Origin: Methanomicrobiales archaeon HGW-Methanomicrobiales-2
GTDB taxonomy: Archaea > Halobacteriota > Methanomicrobia > Methanomicrobiales > Methanoculleaceae
Length of the DNA stretch: 64,000 bases
Assembly: GCA_002839645.1 (NCBI GenBank)
Contig: PGYL01000002.1
Span: 62,001 to 126,000 of the forward strand
Direction of reading: 5' to 3'
Position numbers and translations under genes: made by a program
Shown here: positions 38,536 through 48,321 of the stretch, in pieces
How positions within the stretch are numbered: the stretch's first letter is position 1
How the letters are laid out: every line of letters starts with the position of its first letter
Notes under the pieces: model-generated
Databases searched by the model: none
Told to the model about the DNA's origin: nothing
Seen by the model: the letters and a program-made list of their open reading frames with translations, nothing else

Positions 38536-40632
38536 GTCGTCCCGGTCGTCTACCTCACCGGAAAGACCCTCGCCGACAGAAGAACCGGGCTCGTCGCCGC
38601 CGGCCTCGTCGCGGTCGTCTCGGTGTCGTTCTTCGCGCGGTCGATCTTCGGGTTCGTCGACCACCATGTTGCGGAAACCCTTTTCTCCACCCTCTTCTGC
38701 CTCGCCTACATTGCCGCGCTCGCGTATGCCGCCCGGCACCCGGTAACGCTCGCGAACACAAAAACCATCCTCCCCGTCGCCCTCCTCGCCCTCGCCGCCG
38801 GGGCCGCCTACGTTCTCGGCCTCCTCGTCATGCCGACGATCATCCTCTTCGCGCTCATCGCCGGAGTCTTCACGGTCATCCAGGCCGTAAGGAACCACCT
38901 CGACGGCACCGGGCCGGAGGGGCTCCTCGTCGTCAACGCCGTCACGTTCGCCGTCCCCACGGTCTTCCTGCCGCTCTCCGGGATTATGGTCGACGCAACG
39001 TCGCTCTCGCTCTACTCCGTCGCCCACGTCTACGCCTACCTCCTCCTGATCGGAGCGATGGCCCTCCTCTCCGGCATCTCGCTGGCGCTCAAAGGAAAGC
39101 AAAACGAGTACCTCGCCGCCCTTGCCGCGCTCACCGTCGCCGCCGTCGCCTTCCTCAACCTCACCGATATCGGTGAGGTGATGGCGAAAGGCCTTACGGC
39201 GTTCTTCGGCCGGAACATGTCGGCTACCGCCATCCGGGAGATGGGGGCCTGGGACCCCTCCATCGCGTGGCAGAGCTTCAACGTCGGCCTCCTCCTCATC
39301 CCCGCCGGGCTTGCCGTGCTCGCCCTCAGGCTCCGGCGCGAGAACCGGCCAGAACTCCTCTTCACGATCGTCTGGTCGGTCGTCATCCTGGTCGCGACCA
39401 TCCAGCACCTGCGGTTCGAGTACTACCTCGCCGTGAACCTCGCGCTCCTCGCCGCGGTCGTCGTCGCGTGGGCGCTTCAATTCGGGGTCGGGAAGACCGC
39501 CGAATACTTCCGGGAGCCCGAGAGCAAAAAGAAGAAGAAAACGCTCCCCGCCGCCGAGATCGCGGCCGTCGGGCTCGCCGTCCTCCTCACCGTAACCCTC
39601 GTCGGCGCATCGGCCTCTGAAAACATCGGCTACGCGCAGAACGGCGTCCCCCGCACCATGCTCGCCGATGACTGGCGCGACGCGCTCGAGTGGATGAATG
39701 CCCACACTCCCAACCCCGGCGTCGACTACTACGCCATCTACGACCAGAACACCTTCACCTACCCCGAGAACTCCTACAGCATCATGTCCTGGTGGGACTA
39801 CGGCCACTGGATCACCTTCATCGGACAACGGATCCCGGTCACCAACCCCTTCCAGGACAACGTCCGCCGTGCTACCGGGTTCTTCCTCGCCACCGCCGAG
39901 GAGGAGGCCGACGCGGCCCTCGCAGCGGCCGGCTCCCGCTACATCGTCACTGACGGCAGGATGGCCGCCGAGGGGTTCCCGGCCATCGCCTACTGGCACG
40001 ACACGGCCGCACTGGTCGATCCTTACGCAGCGGGGCTCCTCGTGGCGGTGCCGGGGGGAGAGGACACCTACAGCATCGAGTCGTTCTACAGGGCGGCCTA
40101 CTACGAGACGATGGTGGTAAGGCTGCAGGCCTTCGATGGGACGCTTGCGGAGCCGGAGAACGCACTCTACGTCGAGTACGACACCAGGTCGGTCGCGAAG
40201 ACCGGGTATCCGCTCCTCACCGAGAGCCGGGAGATGAGCCCGGCAGAGGCACAGGCGGCGGCCGGGGCCTACACAAGACCGGGCAAAGCCGCGGTCTTCG
40301 GGAGCGATACCCGCTCTCCGACCGGGACCGTCCCCGCGCTCAAGCACTACCGGCTCGTCTACGAGTCCTCGCCGGACGCCGCAACAAGCGTGAAGGTCTT
40401 CGAGCACGTCGACGGCGCCGTGATCCCGGGCGAGGGCGTCATCGAGGTCACGGTCGTCACCAACACCGGGCGGGAGTTCGTCTACCGGCAGCAGAGCGAG
40501 AACGGGACCTTCGTCGTCCCGTACTCCACGACCGGCAACCCCTACGACGTGAAGACCGTCGGGAATTACAGGATCGTCGGCGCAACAGCTGAGTTCACGG
40601 CGACCGAGGAGGCCGTGACGGGGAGAGCGTAG
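38536..40632 (+). pseudogene. STT3/AglB-family oligosaccharyltransferase lacking its N-terminal region
   Basis: VVPVVYLTGKTLADRRTGLVAAG..SIFGFVDHHVAETLFST..SIMSWWDYGHWITFIGQR (WWDYG motif); begins inside the protein, no N-terminal TM1/first loop. Confidence 0.75.
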
Positions 40633-41197
40633 CCCCCCGGACACAGAAGAGTCGCCGAATTGCCGTGGCGTTCGTGGCGAATGCGAGGATGACGAGCGCA
40701 GGAAGGACGAAACCCGTCACCAATCCGGCGATGATGACCGCGATCCGTTCCGGCCGGGCAAAGAGGCCGGCCCGGCACGCCACCCCGAGCCCCTCGGCCC
40801 GGGCCCTGGCGTAACTGACCATCAGCGACCCGATCGCGGCGGCAAACGCGGCCTCGATGCCCCAGGCAGTCCCCGCCCCCGCGTAGTGGACGAGGAGTCC
40901 GGCGTAGACCGCCGCCTCCGCGTAGCGGTCCAGGAACGAGTCGAAGAACGCGCCGAAGACCGAAGCGGCACCTGTCACGCGGGCGAGCGCCCCATCGAGT
41001 GCGTCGAAGATGCACGATGCGGCAACCGTGATTCCGGCGGCAAAGAACGAACCGCCGGCGCAGAGGACCCCCGCGACCGCCATCCCGAAAAATCCGAGCA
41101 GGGTGAGGGTGTTCGGAGTCGCCCCCGTACGGGCGATGAGGACCGCGATTCGCATGAGTGCCCCGTTCGTCCCTGCCCGGAGCCGCTCCTCGATCAC
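40595..41197 (-). CDS. CDP-alcohol phosphatidyltransferase (archaeal lipid head-group synthase)
   Basis: DALDGALARVTGAASVFGAFFDSFLDR = DxxDGxxAR..GxxxDxxxD; GTG start. Confidence 0.9.
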   Translation of the reverse strand: MIEERLRAGTNGALMRIAVLIARTGATPNTLTLLGFFGMAVAGVLCAGGSFFAAGITVAASCIFDALDGALARVTGAASVFGAFFDSFLDRYAEAAVYAGLLVHYAGAGTAWGIEAAFAAAIGSLMVSYARARAEGLGVACRAGLFARPERIAVIIAGLVTGFVLPALVILAFATNATAIRRLFCVRGATLSPSRPPRSP

Positions 41198-41391
41198 CGG
41201 CCCACCTCCCCGGAAATGAGTTTCACGAGTGCCCGCGACCGCACCATGGCAGGGAATCGTCGCTGCTGGGAGATAAGCGTGTCTCTCCCGACGGGGGAGG
41301 TGACCGGGGCAGAAGGACACCTTCGAGAGAACAACTGCTCCCTGTCCCGTAAGATCAGAAGACGCCCGCCTGAAAAAAGAGATGATGCCTT

Positions 41392-42249
41392 TCAGCACGT
41401 CCCGCCACAGCCGCAGGTGCATCCCGCCGGTTTCCTGGCGCTGACCCTGATGCTCACGATACTCTCGCGAAGCGATCTTCTCTCTTCCTCATCGAGGGAG
41501 ACACCCTCAAGGAGCCTGGCAAGCTCCGGCTCGCTCACGATATGCTCAAGCGGGAAGACCGTCTCGCCCTGGACCGTGACCCCCGTAAAGCCTGCACCGG
41601 CAATATGGCCAAGGTACTCGGTCTTGAGCAACGCTCCCGCAACGCAGCTGCTGTAGAGAAGCGCCGAGTCGCGGAGGGGGGCCGGGAGGGGCACCGTCAG
41701 CACGATGTCGGAGACCATGAGCCTGCCGCCGGGACGGAGGACCCGGAACGCCTCTCTAAACACCTGCGGTTTATCGGGGGAGAGATTGATGACGCAGTTT
41801 GAGAGGATCACGTCGACAGAGTTGTCCGCCACCGGCAGGTGCTCGATCTCGCCGAGACGGAACTCCACGTTCTTGCGATTTCCTTTCTTTGCGTTCTCCC
41901 GGGCCTTATCAAGCATCTCGGGCGTCATGTCGACGCCGATGACGCGGCCCGTCGGGCCGACCCGCTCCGCCGCGAGGAAGGCGTCGAACCCCGCCCCCGA
42001 TCCCAGGTCAAGGACGACTTCGCCTTCCCTGAGGGAGGCAAGAGCCACGGGGTTGCCGCACCCGAGCCCCAGGTTCGCTCCCTCCGGTACCTGCCCGAGG
42101 TCTTCTTTCGAGTAGCCGAGCCCGAGGCTCGTCGATTCAACCGATCTCCCCGTGCCGCAGCACCCGGTACCGCATCCGCATCCGCCCTGCCGGCCGGCCA
42201 CCTGCCCGTATGCACTCCGCACCTGTTTATGAATATCTTCTTCCTTCAT
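41392..42249 (-). CDS. arsM: Arsenite methyltransferase ArsM-like SAM methyltransferase
   Basis: [49 protein letters not shown]; Cys-rich termini. Confidence 0.88.
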   Translation of the reverse strand: MKEEDIHKQVRSAYGQVAGRQGGCGCGTGCCGTGRSVESTSLGLGYSKEDLGQVPEGANLGLGCGNPVALASLREGEVVLDLGSGAGFDAFLAAERVGPTGRVIGVDMTPEMLDKARENAKKGNRKNVEFRLGEIEHLPVADNSVDVILSNCVINLSPDKPQVFREAFRVLRPGGRLMVSDIVLTVPLPAPLRDSALLYSSCVAGALLKTEYLGHIAGAGFTGVTVQGETVFPLEHIVSEPELARLLEGVSLDEEERRSLRESIVSIRVSARKPAGCTCGCGGTC

Positions 42250-42545
42250 CGTGATCGAACTCCTGATTCGCCTTTGTCTGCGAGCTCCTCCACCATGGGA
42301 GAGAGCAGCGTCGTTACCATCCCGTTGAACCGGCTCGCCTTGATCAGCGTGATGCAGCAGACGTCTCCCTCCTTCTCCCAGAAGACAACCGCAAGCCGGT
42401 CGCCGGGAATAATTCCCGCCCGTTCGCGGAGATCTTTCGGAAGCACCAGCTGCCCTCGTGCGTCAACGCTCACGACCGCCTCGATCGTGCAGGGTCCGGA
42501 ACAGGAAGATCCTTGCTCATCTCCGACATCTCCCATGTGGCTCAC
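42246..42545 (-). CDS. AbrB/MazE/SpoVT-type DNA-binding protein, Cys-rich
   Basis: [58 protein letters not shown]; 4-bp overlap with arsM. Confidence 0.85.
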   Translation of the reverse strand: MSHMGDVGDEQGSSCSGPCTIEAVVSVDARGQLVLPKDLRERAGIIPGDRLAVVFWEKEGDVCCITLIKASRFNGMVTTLLSPMVEELADKGESGVRSR

Positions 42546-42830
42546 CGGATCATGGTTGTCTGTGGAAGCACATTAAATTTTCCCACTTTTCAGAATATTC
42601 CGATAAATCAACATTATCAGAAGGGCATCCGGCTACACAGCGATGACTCAGGATGGGGTGCCGGATACATCGAGCACACGGATTCGATCTCAGTGCCAGC
42701 AAGGCGTGTGCTCCCCGGTGAACGAGCGGGTCCGGGACCCCGTCCGGGGATAGTTCACCGGACCGGTCCAGGACGGCAACGGTTCATTCCCCGTGTGCTG
42801 GCCAGAGGGGGGTCTATATAGAGGCCGACC

Positions 42831-44018
42831 TCACTCGCAGACGACCCGCTTCTCTCCGGTCTGCTCGGTCATGAGACGCTCGAAGTATTCGTGCGCCTCG
42901 AGAGCAGCCTTCGCCCCTTCGCTGGCAGCGATGATGATCTGCTTGGCCTTGACGCAGGTCGCGTCCCCGGCCGCAAATATCCCGGGGACACTCGTGTGGG
43001 TGTTCTCGTCGATGAGGATCTCGCGCTGCTCGTTCAACGCCACCAGATCCCCGAGGAACCCTGTATTCGGCGCGAGCCCGATCGCGAGGAAGAGCCCCTC
43101 CACTTCGAGGACTGCCTCCTTCCCGGTGTCCCGGTCGCGGACCGTGATCCCGGTCAGGGCCGCTTCACCGTGGAGTTCCGTCACCTCGTGGTGGAGGTAG
43201 ATCCGCACGCCCTGTTCCTCTGCCCGGGCGGCGTAGAGCTCGTCGCACCGGAGAGCGCTCCGGACGACCAGGGCCACGGAACTGGCGATCTTTGTCATCT
43301 CGATAGCGGTCTGGAGCGCCGCGTTTCCACCGCCGGCGACGGCGACCGGTCTGTCGTGGAAGAGCGGGGCATCGCAGGTCGCACAGATCGAGATACCTCT
43401 CCCCATCAGCCGATCCTCACCAGGGAGCCCCAGGGTTCGGGCCTCTTTCCCCGGAGCAAGGATGACCGTCCGGCAACGGAAGGAGTTCTCCGAGACAGTC
43501 CGGACGACGAAGACGTCGCCCTCTTCCTGGATGTTCTGAACACTGTCGAGTTCAATGGCGACTTCGAGTCCCCGGACCTGCTCCTCGAACTTCCGGATAA
43601 GGTCCTCACCCGTGATCGTCGGGAACCCCATGTAGTTCTCGATATTCCAGCTCCAGGTCGCCTGACCGCCGACGTTCTCCCCTATAACGAGAGTCTTCAT
43701 GAGGTGCCGGGCGCAGTAGACCGCTGCTGTCAGCCCGGCCGGCCCGGCGCCCACGATGATCGCGTCGTAGACCCCGGCCGTCACCGGCGTCCCGAAGAGT
43801 TCCCGGAGCCTCTTCGCATCAAACCCCACGATCACCTCGTCGCCAAAGACTGTTACCGGCACCCCCCGCTGCCCCGAGACCGCTATCATCTCCCGGGCTG
43901 CCTCGCGATCCTTCCCGACGTCGACGAGTTCGTATGCGACGTTGTGTTTCTTGAGGAACGCCTGGACCATCCGGCAGTAGGGGCAACTCTCCGTCGTGTA
44001 GACCTTCACACCAGCCAT
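42831..44018 (-). CDS. Glutaredoxin-like domain fused to thioredoxin reductase-like FAD oxidoreductase
   Basis: N-term VYTTESCPYCRMVQAFLKK; VGAGPAGLTAAVYCAR; CATCDAP; AAGDATC. Confidence 0.9.
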   Translation of the reverse strand: MAGVKVYTTESCPYCRMVQAFLKKHNVAYELVDVGKDREAAREMIAVSGQRGVPVTVFGDEVIVGFDAKRLRELFGTPVTAGVYDAIIVGAGPAGLTAAVYCARHLMKTLVIGENVGGQATWSWNIENYMGFPTITGEDLIRKFEEQVRGLEVAIELDSVQNIQEEGDVFVVRTVSENSFRCRTVILAPGKEARTLGLPGEDRLMGRGISICATCDAPLFHDRPVAVAGGGNAALQTAIEMTKIASSVALVVRSALRCDELYAARAEEQGVRIYLHHEVTELHGEAALTGITVRDRDTGKEAVLEVEGLFLAIGLAPNTGFLGDLVALNEQREILIDENTHTSVPGIFAAGDATCVKAKQIIIAASEGAKAALEAHEYFERLMTEQTGEKRVVCE

Positions 44019-44097
44019 GGAGAAGGAGTATCTCCGGAGGGCTATTTATGTTGTGAGGACGGTCGGTCCGCCGACGGGGAGACGAAAAAGAGAGGGG

Positions 44098-44598
44098 TTA
44101 CTGGATCTCGCGGAACATCCGCGCCGGAACCCCGCAGATCGGGCACTTCTCCGGCACCGCCCCGATCTCGACGTTGCCGCAGACCGGACAGAGGTAGATC
44201 GCCCCCACGTCGAGGTCTTTTCCTTCCCGGACGGACTCAAGCGCCTGGAGATAGAGGTTTGCGTGCACCTCTTCGGCCTTCATGGCGTGGGTGAAGACGA
44301 TTGCGGCCTCGTTCTTCCGCTCCTTCTTCGCCTCGGCGACGAACGGGGGATACATCTCCATGAACTCGTGGTTCTCCCCCTCCATCGCACCTTTCAGGTT
44401 CTCCTCGGTGCTCCCGACGGCGTTCATGATGAAGAGGAGGCGCTTTGCGTGGATGGCTTCCGCCTCGCTCGCCGCCCGGAAGAGTTTCCCTACCACCGGG
44501 TAACCCTCGGCGGCTGCTTTCTCGGCAAAGACAGAGTATTTTCTGTTCGCCTGGGATTCCCCGGCGTACGCAGTCTGAACGTTCTCATCAGTCGGCAT
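44098..44598 (-). CDS. Rubrerythrin
   Basis: Ferritin-like YAGESQANRKYSVFAEKAAAEG..; C-terminal rubredoxin-like CPVCGNVEIGAVPEKCPICG. Confidence 0.93.
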   Translation of the reverse strand: MPTDENVQTAYAGESQANRKYSVFAEKAAAEGYPVVGKLFRAASEAEAIHAKRLLFIMNAVGSTEENLKGAMEGENHEFMEMYPPFVAEAKKERKNEAAIVFTHAMKAEEVHANLYLQALESVREGKDLDVGAIYLCPVCGNVEIGAVPEKCPICGVPARMFREIQ

Positions 44599-44686
44599 AG
44601 ATAAATCATTTCGGAAAGGGCCTTATTAAACCTTTCACCTCCGTCTCCGGAAACCCTATGCCGGGGGAGCGCCACTACCGGGAGGC

Positions 44687-45553
44687 ATGCAGGGTAACCG
44701 GGTGCAGCGGATCTTTCTCCTCGTCCTCGCGCTGAACCTCGCCGTCGCGATCGCAAAAGCGGCCTTCGGCCTCCTTGCCGGGTCGGTGAGCATGGTAGCC
44801 GACGCCCTCCACTCGGGGTTCGATTCCTTCTCAAATGTCGTCGGCATAGTCGCCCTCTACTTCGCAGGAAGACCCCCCGACCCGGAGCACCCCTACGGCC
44901 ACGGCAAGATCGAGACGCTCGGCACCCTGATCATCGGGGCGATGCTCTTCCTGACCGCCGCCGGGATCATTCTTGAAGGCTACCGGCGGCTCATCGAACC
45001 CGTCGCCCCCGCGATCACCGCGGTCACCGTCGGGGTCATGGTCGTGACGCTCGTCGTCAACATCGCCGTATCCACCTACGAACGTCGGCGCGGCGAAGAG
45101 TACCAAAGCCAGATCCTTGTTGCCGACTCCCAGCACACGAGAAGCGACGTCTTCGTCTCCATCGCCGTCCTCGGGGGCTTTCTGGTCGTCAGGCTCGGCT
45201 ACCCGCAGGCCGACCCGATCATCGCCTTTGCCATCGGCCTCCTCATCGCGAGGATGGGGATCGGGATCCTCTACGAGGCAGCACAGGTCCTCACCGACGC
45301 GATGAACCTCCCCTGCGACCCGGCGCTCGTCCGCGCGGTGGTGATGGACACGCCCGGGGTGGCCGGGTATCACGACTTCCGGTGCCGGGGAAAGATGGGT
45401 GAAATCTTTGCCGATATCCACGTCACCGTCGACCCGGCCCTCCCGGTCTCCCTGGCCCACGAGATCTCCGACGAAGTGGAGCGGCGGCTCAAAGAGACGG
45501 TGCCTGGGCTCGCCGAGGTCGTGGTCCATATCGAGCCCGACGACTCACCCTAA
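44687..45553 (+). CDS. Cation diffusion facilitator transporter
   Basis: AGSVSMVADALHSGFDSFSNVVG, HPYGHGKIETLG, SQHTRSDVFVSIAVLGG. Confidence 0.95.
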   Translation: MQGNRVQRIFLLVLALNLAVAIAKAAFGLLAGSVSMVADALHSGFDSFSNVVGIVALYFAGRPPDPEHPYGHGKIETLGTLIIGAMLFLTAAGIILEGYRRLIEPVAPAITAVTVGVMVVTLVVNIAVSTYERRRGEEYQSQILVADSQHTRSDVFVSIAVLGGFLVVRLGYPQADPIIAFAIGLLIARMGIGILYEAAQVLTDAMNLPCDPALVRAVVMDTPGVAGYHDFRCRGKMGEIFADIHVTVDPALPVSLAHEISDEVERRLKETVPGLAEVVVHIEPDDSP

Positions 45554-46135
45554 CAGTTTCCCAAGTTCGTAGCCCTTTTTGTGTGCCGCTTCCATCACCT
45601 CCGGCCGTGTCGTGATATCCTGAATCGTATCCATGTCGTTTCTGAGCACCTCGTCCCAGTACGGGCAGTCGATGATCTCCCCGAACGCCCGGGCGGTCAT
45701 CTTTACACCCTCAAAGACGTTCGGGATGTTCATGCCCGCGATCGATATGAAGAGCATCTTCCGAACTTTTCGCCGTTCCGGAGAGATAAACGACCGGCCC
45801 CGGTGATACTTGGCCATGTAGAAGACCTGGAACCGGTCCATGAAGGACTTGAGCCTTCCGGGGATACCCATCGTCATCACGGGGGTCGCGATGATCAGGC
45901 CGTCCATCTCGCGAAACTTCCGAAAAATCTCCGTCATCTCGTCCTCGATCAGGCAGGTTTCGCTCCTCTTGCACTGGAAGAACTCCATACAGGGCAGAAC
46001 GTCCATGTGGGCAACCTCGATCTTCTCGACCTCGCACCCGGCCTCCTGTGCACCCCTGATCGCCTCGTCGAGGAGGCGGGCGGTGTTCCCGTCGAGGAGC
46101 GGGCTCCCGAGCAGCGCGATAACCTTCTTTGGCAT
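45545..46135 (-). CDS. NADPH-dependent FMN reductase / flavodoxin-fold protein
   Basis: ALLGSPLLDGNTARLLDEAIRGA..PCMEFFQCKRSETC. Confidence 0.88.
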   Translation of the reverse strand: MPKKVIALLGSPLLDGNTARLLDEAIRGAQEAGCEVEKIEVAHMDVLPCMEFFQCKRSETCLIEDEMTEIFRKFREMDGLIIATPVMTMGIPGRLKSFMDRFQVFYMAKYHRGRSFISPERRKVRKMLFISIAGMNIPNVFEGVKMTARAFGEIIDCPYWDEVLRNDMDTIQDITTRPEVMEAAHKKGYELGKLLG

Positions 46136-46280
46136 GGTGCAGGGTTGTACACGACCCTATTAATAGGGTGCGGGCCCCTGGTGCAGGACTGGATAGCCGG
46201 ATGCGCAGGCCAAACCCGCTCCTGCCGGGGTGCCAACTGCTAAATACCATGAAAAGATAGTATCAGTCTGGTGATTTTCT

Positions 46281-46511
46281 GTGGTTGAACCAGGAGCCAG
46301 CAAAACAGCAAAGGCAGGAGAGAAACCGGGCCCCGGCCGTTTCATCTGTATCGACTGCGGGCGGGAAGTCCGGATCGACAGCACCGACGCGGACCTCGTC
46401 AAGTGTCCGACCTGCGCCTGTGAGATGTACAACTGCTTCCCGATGACCCACATCCGGCCTGACATCAAAACACCGGAAGATGTCATGAACCCCCCGGAGA
46501 GGAAGAAATAA
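46281..46511 (+). CDS. Small zinc-ribbon protein
   Basis: [32 protein letters not shown]. Confidence 0.6.
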   Translation: MVEPGASKTAKAGEKPGPGRFICIDCGREVRIDSTDADLVKCPTCACEMYNCFPMTHIRPDIKTPEDVMNPPERKK

Positions 46512-46533
46512 CCCGAAATATGAGGTGAGAGGA

Positions 46534-46659
46534 ATGGTGAACGTATCGGCAAAAGGGCAGGTTTATCACTGCGAGATCTGCGGAAACGTGGTCCAGGTCC
46601 TGGAAGCCGGCGGTGGGGAACTGGTCTGCTGCGGCGAACCGATGGTGCTTGAGGAGTGA
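46534..46659 (+). CDS. Desulforedoxin-like 41-aa protein (desulfoferrodoxin N-terminal domain type)
   Basis: [41 protein letters not shown]: CxxC and CC Fe-binding pattern; RBS gaggtgag; not in the ORF track. Confidence 0.8.
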   Translation: MVNVSAKGQVYHCEICGNVVQVLEAGGGELVCCGEPMVLEE

Positions 46660-47021
46660 TCGAGATGGAAGAGAATCAGAAGAACCTGGAAGAGAAGATC
46701 GGGAAGATTCCCGTCATCTTCAAGGAACTCAAAGAGACGGATCCCGACCTCTATCGAAGCGTCATGGGCCTTGACCAGATGATCTGGGGCGACGGCGCCC
46801 TTTCTAAGCAGACAAAGAAGATCATCGCGATCGCGATCGCCGCCGCGCTCCGGGACGGACATGCTGTCCGTGCACAGATGGCCGGGGCCGGGAATCTCGG
46901 CGTATCGAAGGAAGAGATCGAGGAAGGACTCAGGGTCGCGTTCCTGCTCGCGGGGATGCCGGCCTACGTCCACGGCAAGACCGCCCTCGAGGAGTACCTG
47001 GGCAACCGCCCGAAGAAGTGA
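46656..47021 (+). CDS. Carboxymuconolactone decarboxylase / AhpD-like protein
   Basis: [52 protein letters not shown]. Confidence 0.85.
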   Translation: MIEMEENQKNLEEKIGKIPVIFKELKETDPDLYRSVMGLDQMIWGDGALSKQTKKIIAIAIAAALRDGHAVRAQMAGAGNLGVSKEEIEEGLRVAFLLAGMPAYVHGKTALEEYLGNRPKK

Positions 47022-47024
47022 ACC

Positions 47025-47669
47025 ATGGAACCTGAAGAGATAATCCAGATGCCGGTGATCGGCGAGAAAGCGCCGGAGTTTGACGCGCTGACCACTCACG
47101 GACGCCTGAAACTCTCCGACCTCAAAGGAAAGTGGGTCATCCTCTTCTCCCACCCGGCCGACTTCACGCCGGTCTGCACCACGGAGTTCATGGCGTTCGC
47201 CGCGATCGCCGACGAACTCAAGGAATTGAACGTCCAGCTCGTCGGCCTCTCCATCGACAGCGTCCACTCGCACCTTGCGTGGGTGAGAAACATCAAGGAG
47301 AAGATGGGTGTCGAGATCCCGTTCCCGGTCATCGCCGACCTCGACATGAAGGTCGCCAAACGTTACGGAATGATCCACCCCGGGCAGAGCAGCACCTCCA
47401 CCATCAGGACGGTCTTCTTCATCGATGATAAGGGCATCATGCGGGCCATGCTCTACTATCCGATGTCCAACGGCCGCTCCATGCCCGAGATCTTGAGACT
47501 CACGAGAGCCCTCCAGACCTCTGACGAGCACCACATCGCGACGCCGGCGAACTGGCAGCCGGGAGAGAAAGTCATCGTCCCGGCGCCAAAAACCCCCGAA
47601 GAGATCGAGAAGCGGATGAAAGAAGGCTACGAGTGCAAAGACTGGTACCTCTGCTTCAAGACACTCTAA
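47025..47669 (+). CDS. Peroxiredoxin (Prx6-type, AhpC/TSA)
   Basis: PVIGEKAPEF..HPADFTPVCTTEFMAFA..LSIDSVHSHLAWVRNI. Confidence 0.95.
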   Translation: MEPEEIIQMPVIGEKAPEFDALTTHGRLKLSDLKGKWVILFSHPADFTPVCTTEFMAFAAIADELKELNVQLVGLSIDSVHSHLAWVRNIKEKMGVEIPFPVIADLDMKVAKRYGMIHPGQSSTSTIRTVFFIDDKGIMRAMLYYPMSNGRSMPEILRLTRALQTSDEHHIATPANWQPGEKVIVPAPKTPEEIEKRMKEGYECKDWYLCFKTL

Positions 47670-47709
47670 CCCGGCACTTTTTTTGCCTTTGGCCGGACAT
47701 ACTCCTTGT

Positions 47710-48321
47710 ATGACCCTGGACGTTCTCGCGTTTGCGACTTCCCCCCGCCGCCACGGCAACTCCGAGACCCTCCTCGACTGGGTGCTCGCGGCGATGGAGG
47801 AGGAAGGGGCTGCGGTTGAAAAGATCGTCGTCGCCGAGGCCGACATCAGGCCCTGCCGCGGGTGCAACATCTGCGAGGCGCTCAACCGGTGCGTGCAGCG
47901 GGACTACATGGAATACGTCCACGACCGGATCGTCGAGGCCGACTGCATCATCCTCGCGTCGCCGATCTACTGCATGGGGCTTGCGTCGCAGGCGAAGGTG
48001 CTCGTCGACCGGGCCCAGGTCTTCCGCTCCCGGAAGTACGTCCTCCATCTCCCGATCGTCCCTCCGGAGCGGGAGGGAAAGCGGATGGGTATCTTCCTTG
48101 CGACCGCCGGGCAGAACTGGGATTACGTCTTCGATGCGGCGATCCCCTCGGTGAAGTGTTTCTTTCACGTCATCGACGTCAAAAACAAGGATCTCCGTTA
48201 CCTGATGGTGAACGGCGTCGATGAGAAGGGAGCGATTGATCGTCACCCAACTGCGAAGGCCGACGCTGAGAGCCTGGCACGGGAGGTCGTCGCACGACTG
48301 CAGGAGCTCCGGGCGGCATGA
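47710..48321 (+). CDS. Iron-sulfur flavoprotein-like NADPH-dependent FMN reductase
   Basis: SPRRHGNSETLLDWVL..RPCRGCNICEALNRC. Confidence 0.88.
   Translation: MTLDVLAFATSPRRHGNSETLLDWVLAAMEEEGAAVEKIVVAEADIRPCRGCNICEALNRCVQRDYMEYVHDRIVEADCIILASPIYCMGLASQAKVLVDRAQVFRSRKYVLHLPIVPPEREGKRMGIFLATAGQNWDYVFDAAIPSVKCFFHVIDVKNKDLRYLMVNGVDEKGAIDRHPTAKADAESLAREVVARLQELRAA

Noticed and set aside
40595-40632. 38-bp convergent overlap of STT3 and CDP-alcohol phosphatidyltransferase 3' ends
   Set aside because: Short convergent overlaps are common in compact archaeal genomes
38359-40644. 761-aa minus-strand ORF antisense to STT3
   Set aside because: Acidic, low-complexity translation typical of antisense frames in GC-rich genes; only its last ~55 residues look like a real protein (the truncated glycosyltransferase tail)
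46566-47885. 439-aa minus-strand ORF
   Set aside because: Antisense of CMD and peroxiredoxin genes; nonsense composition
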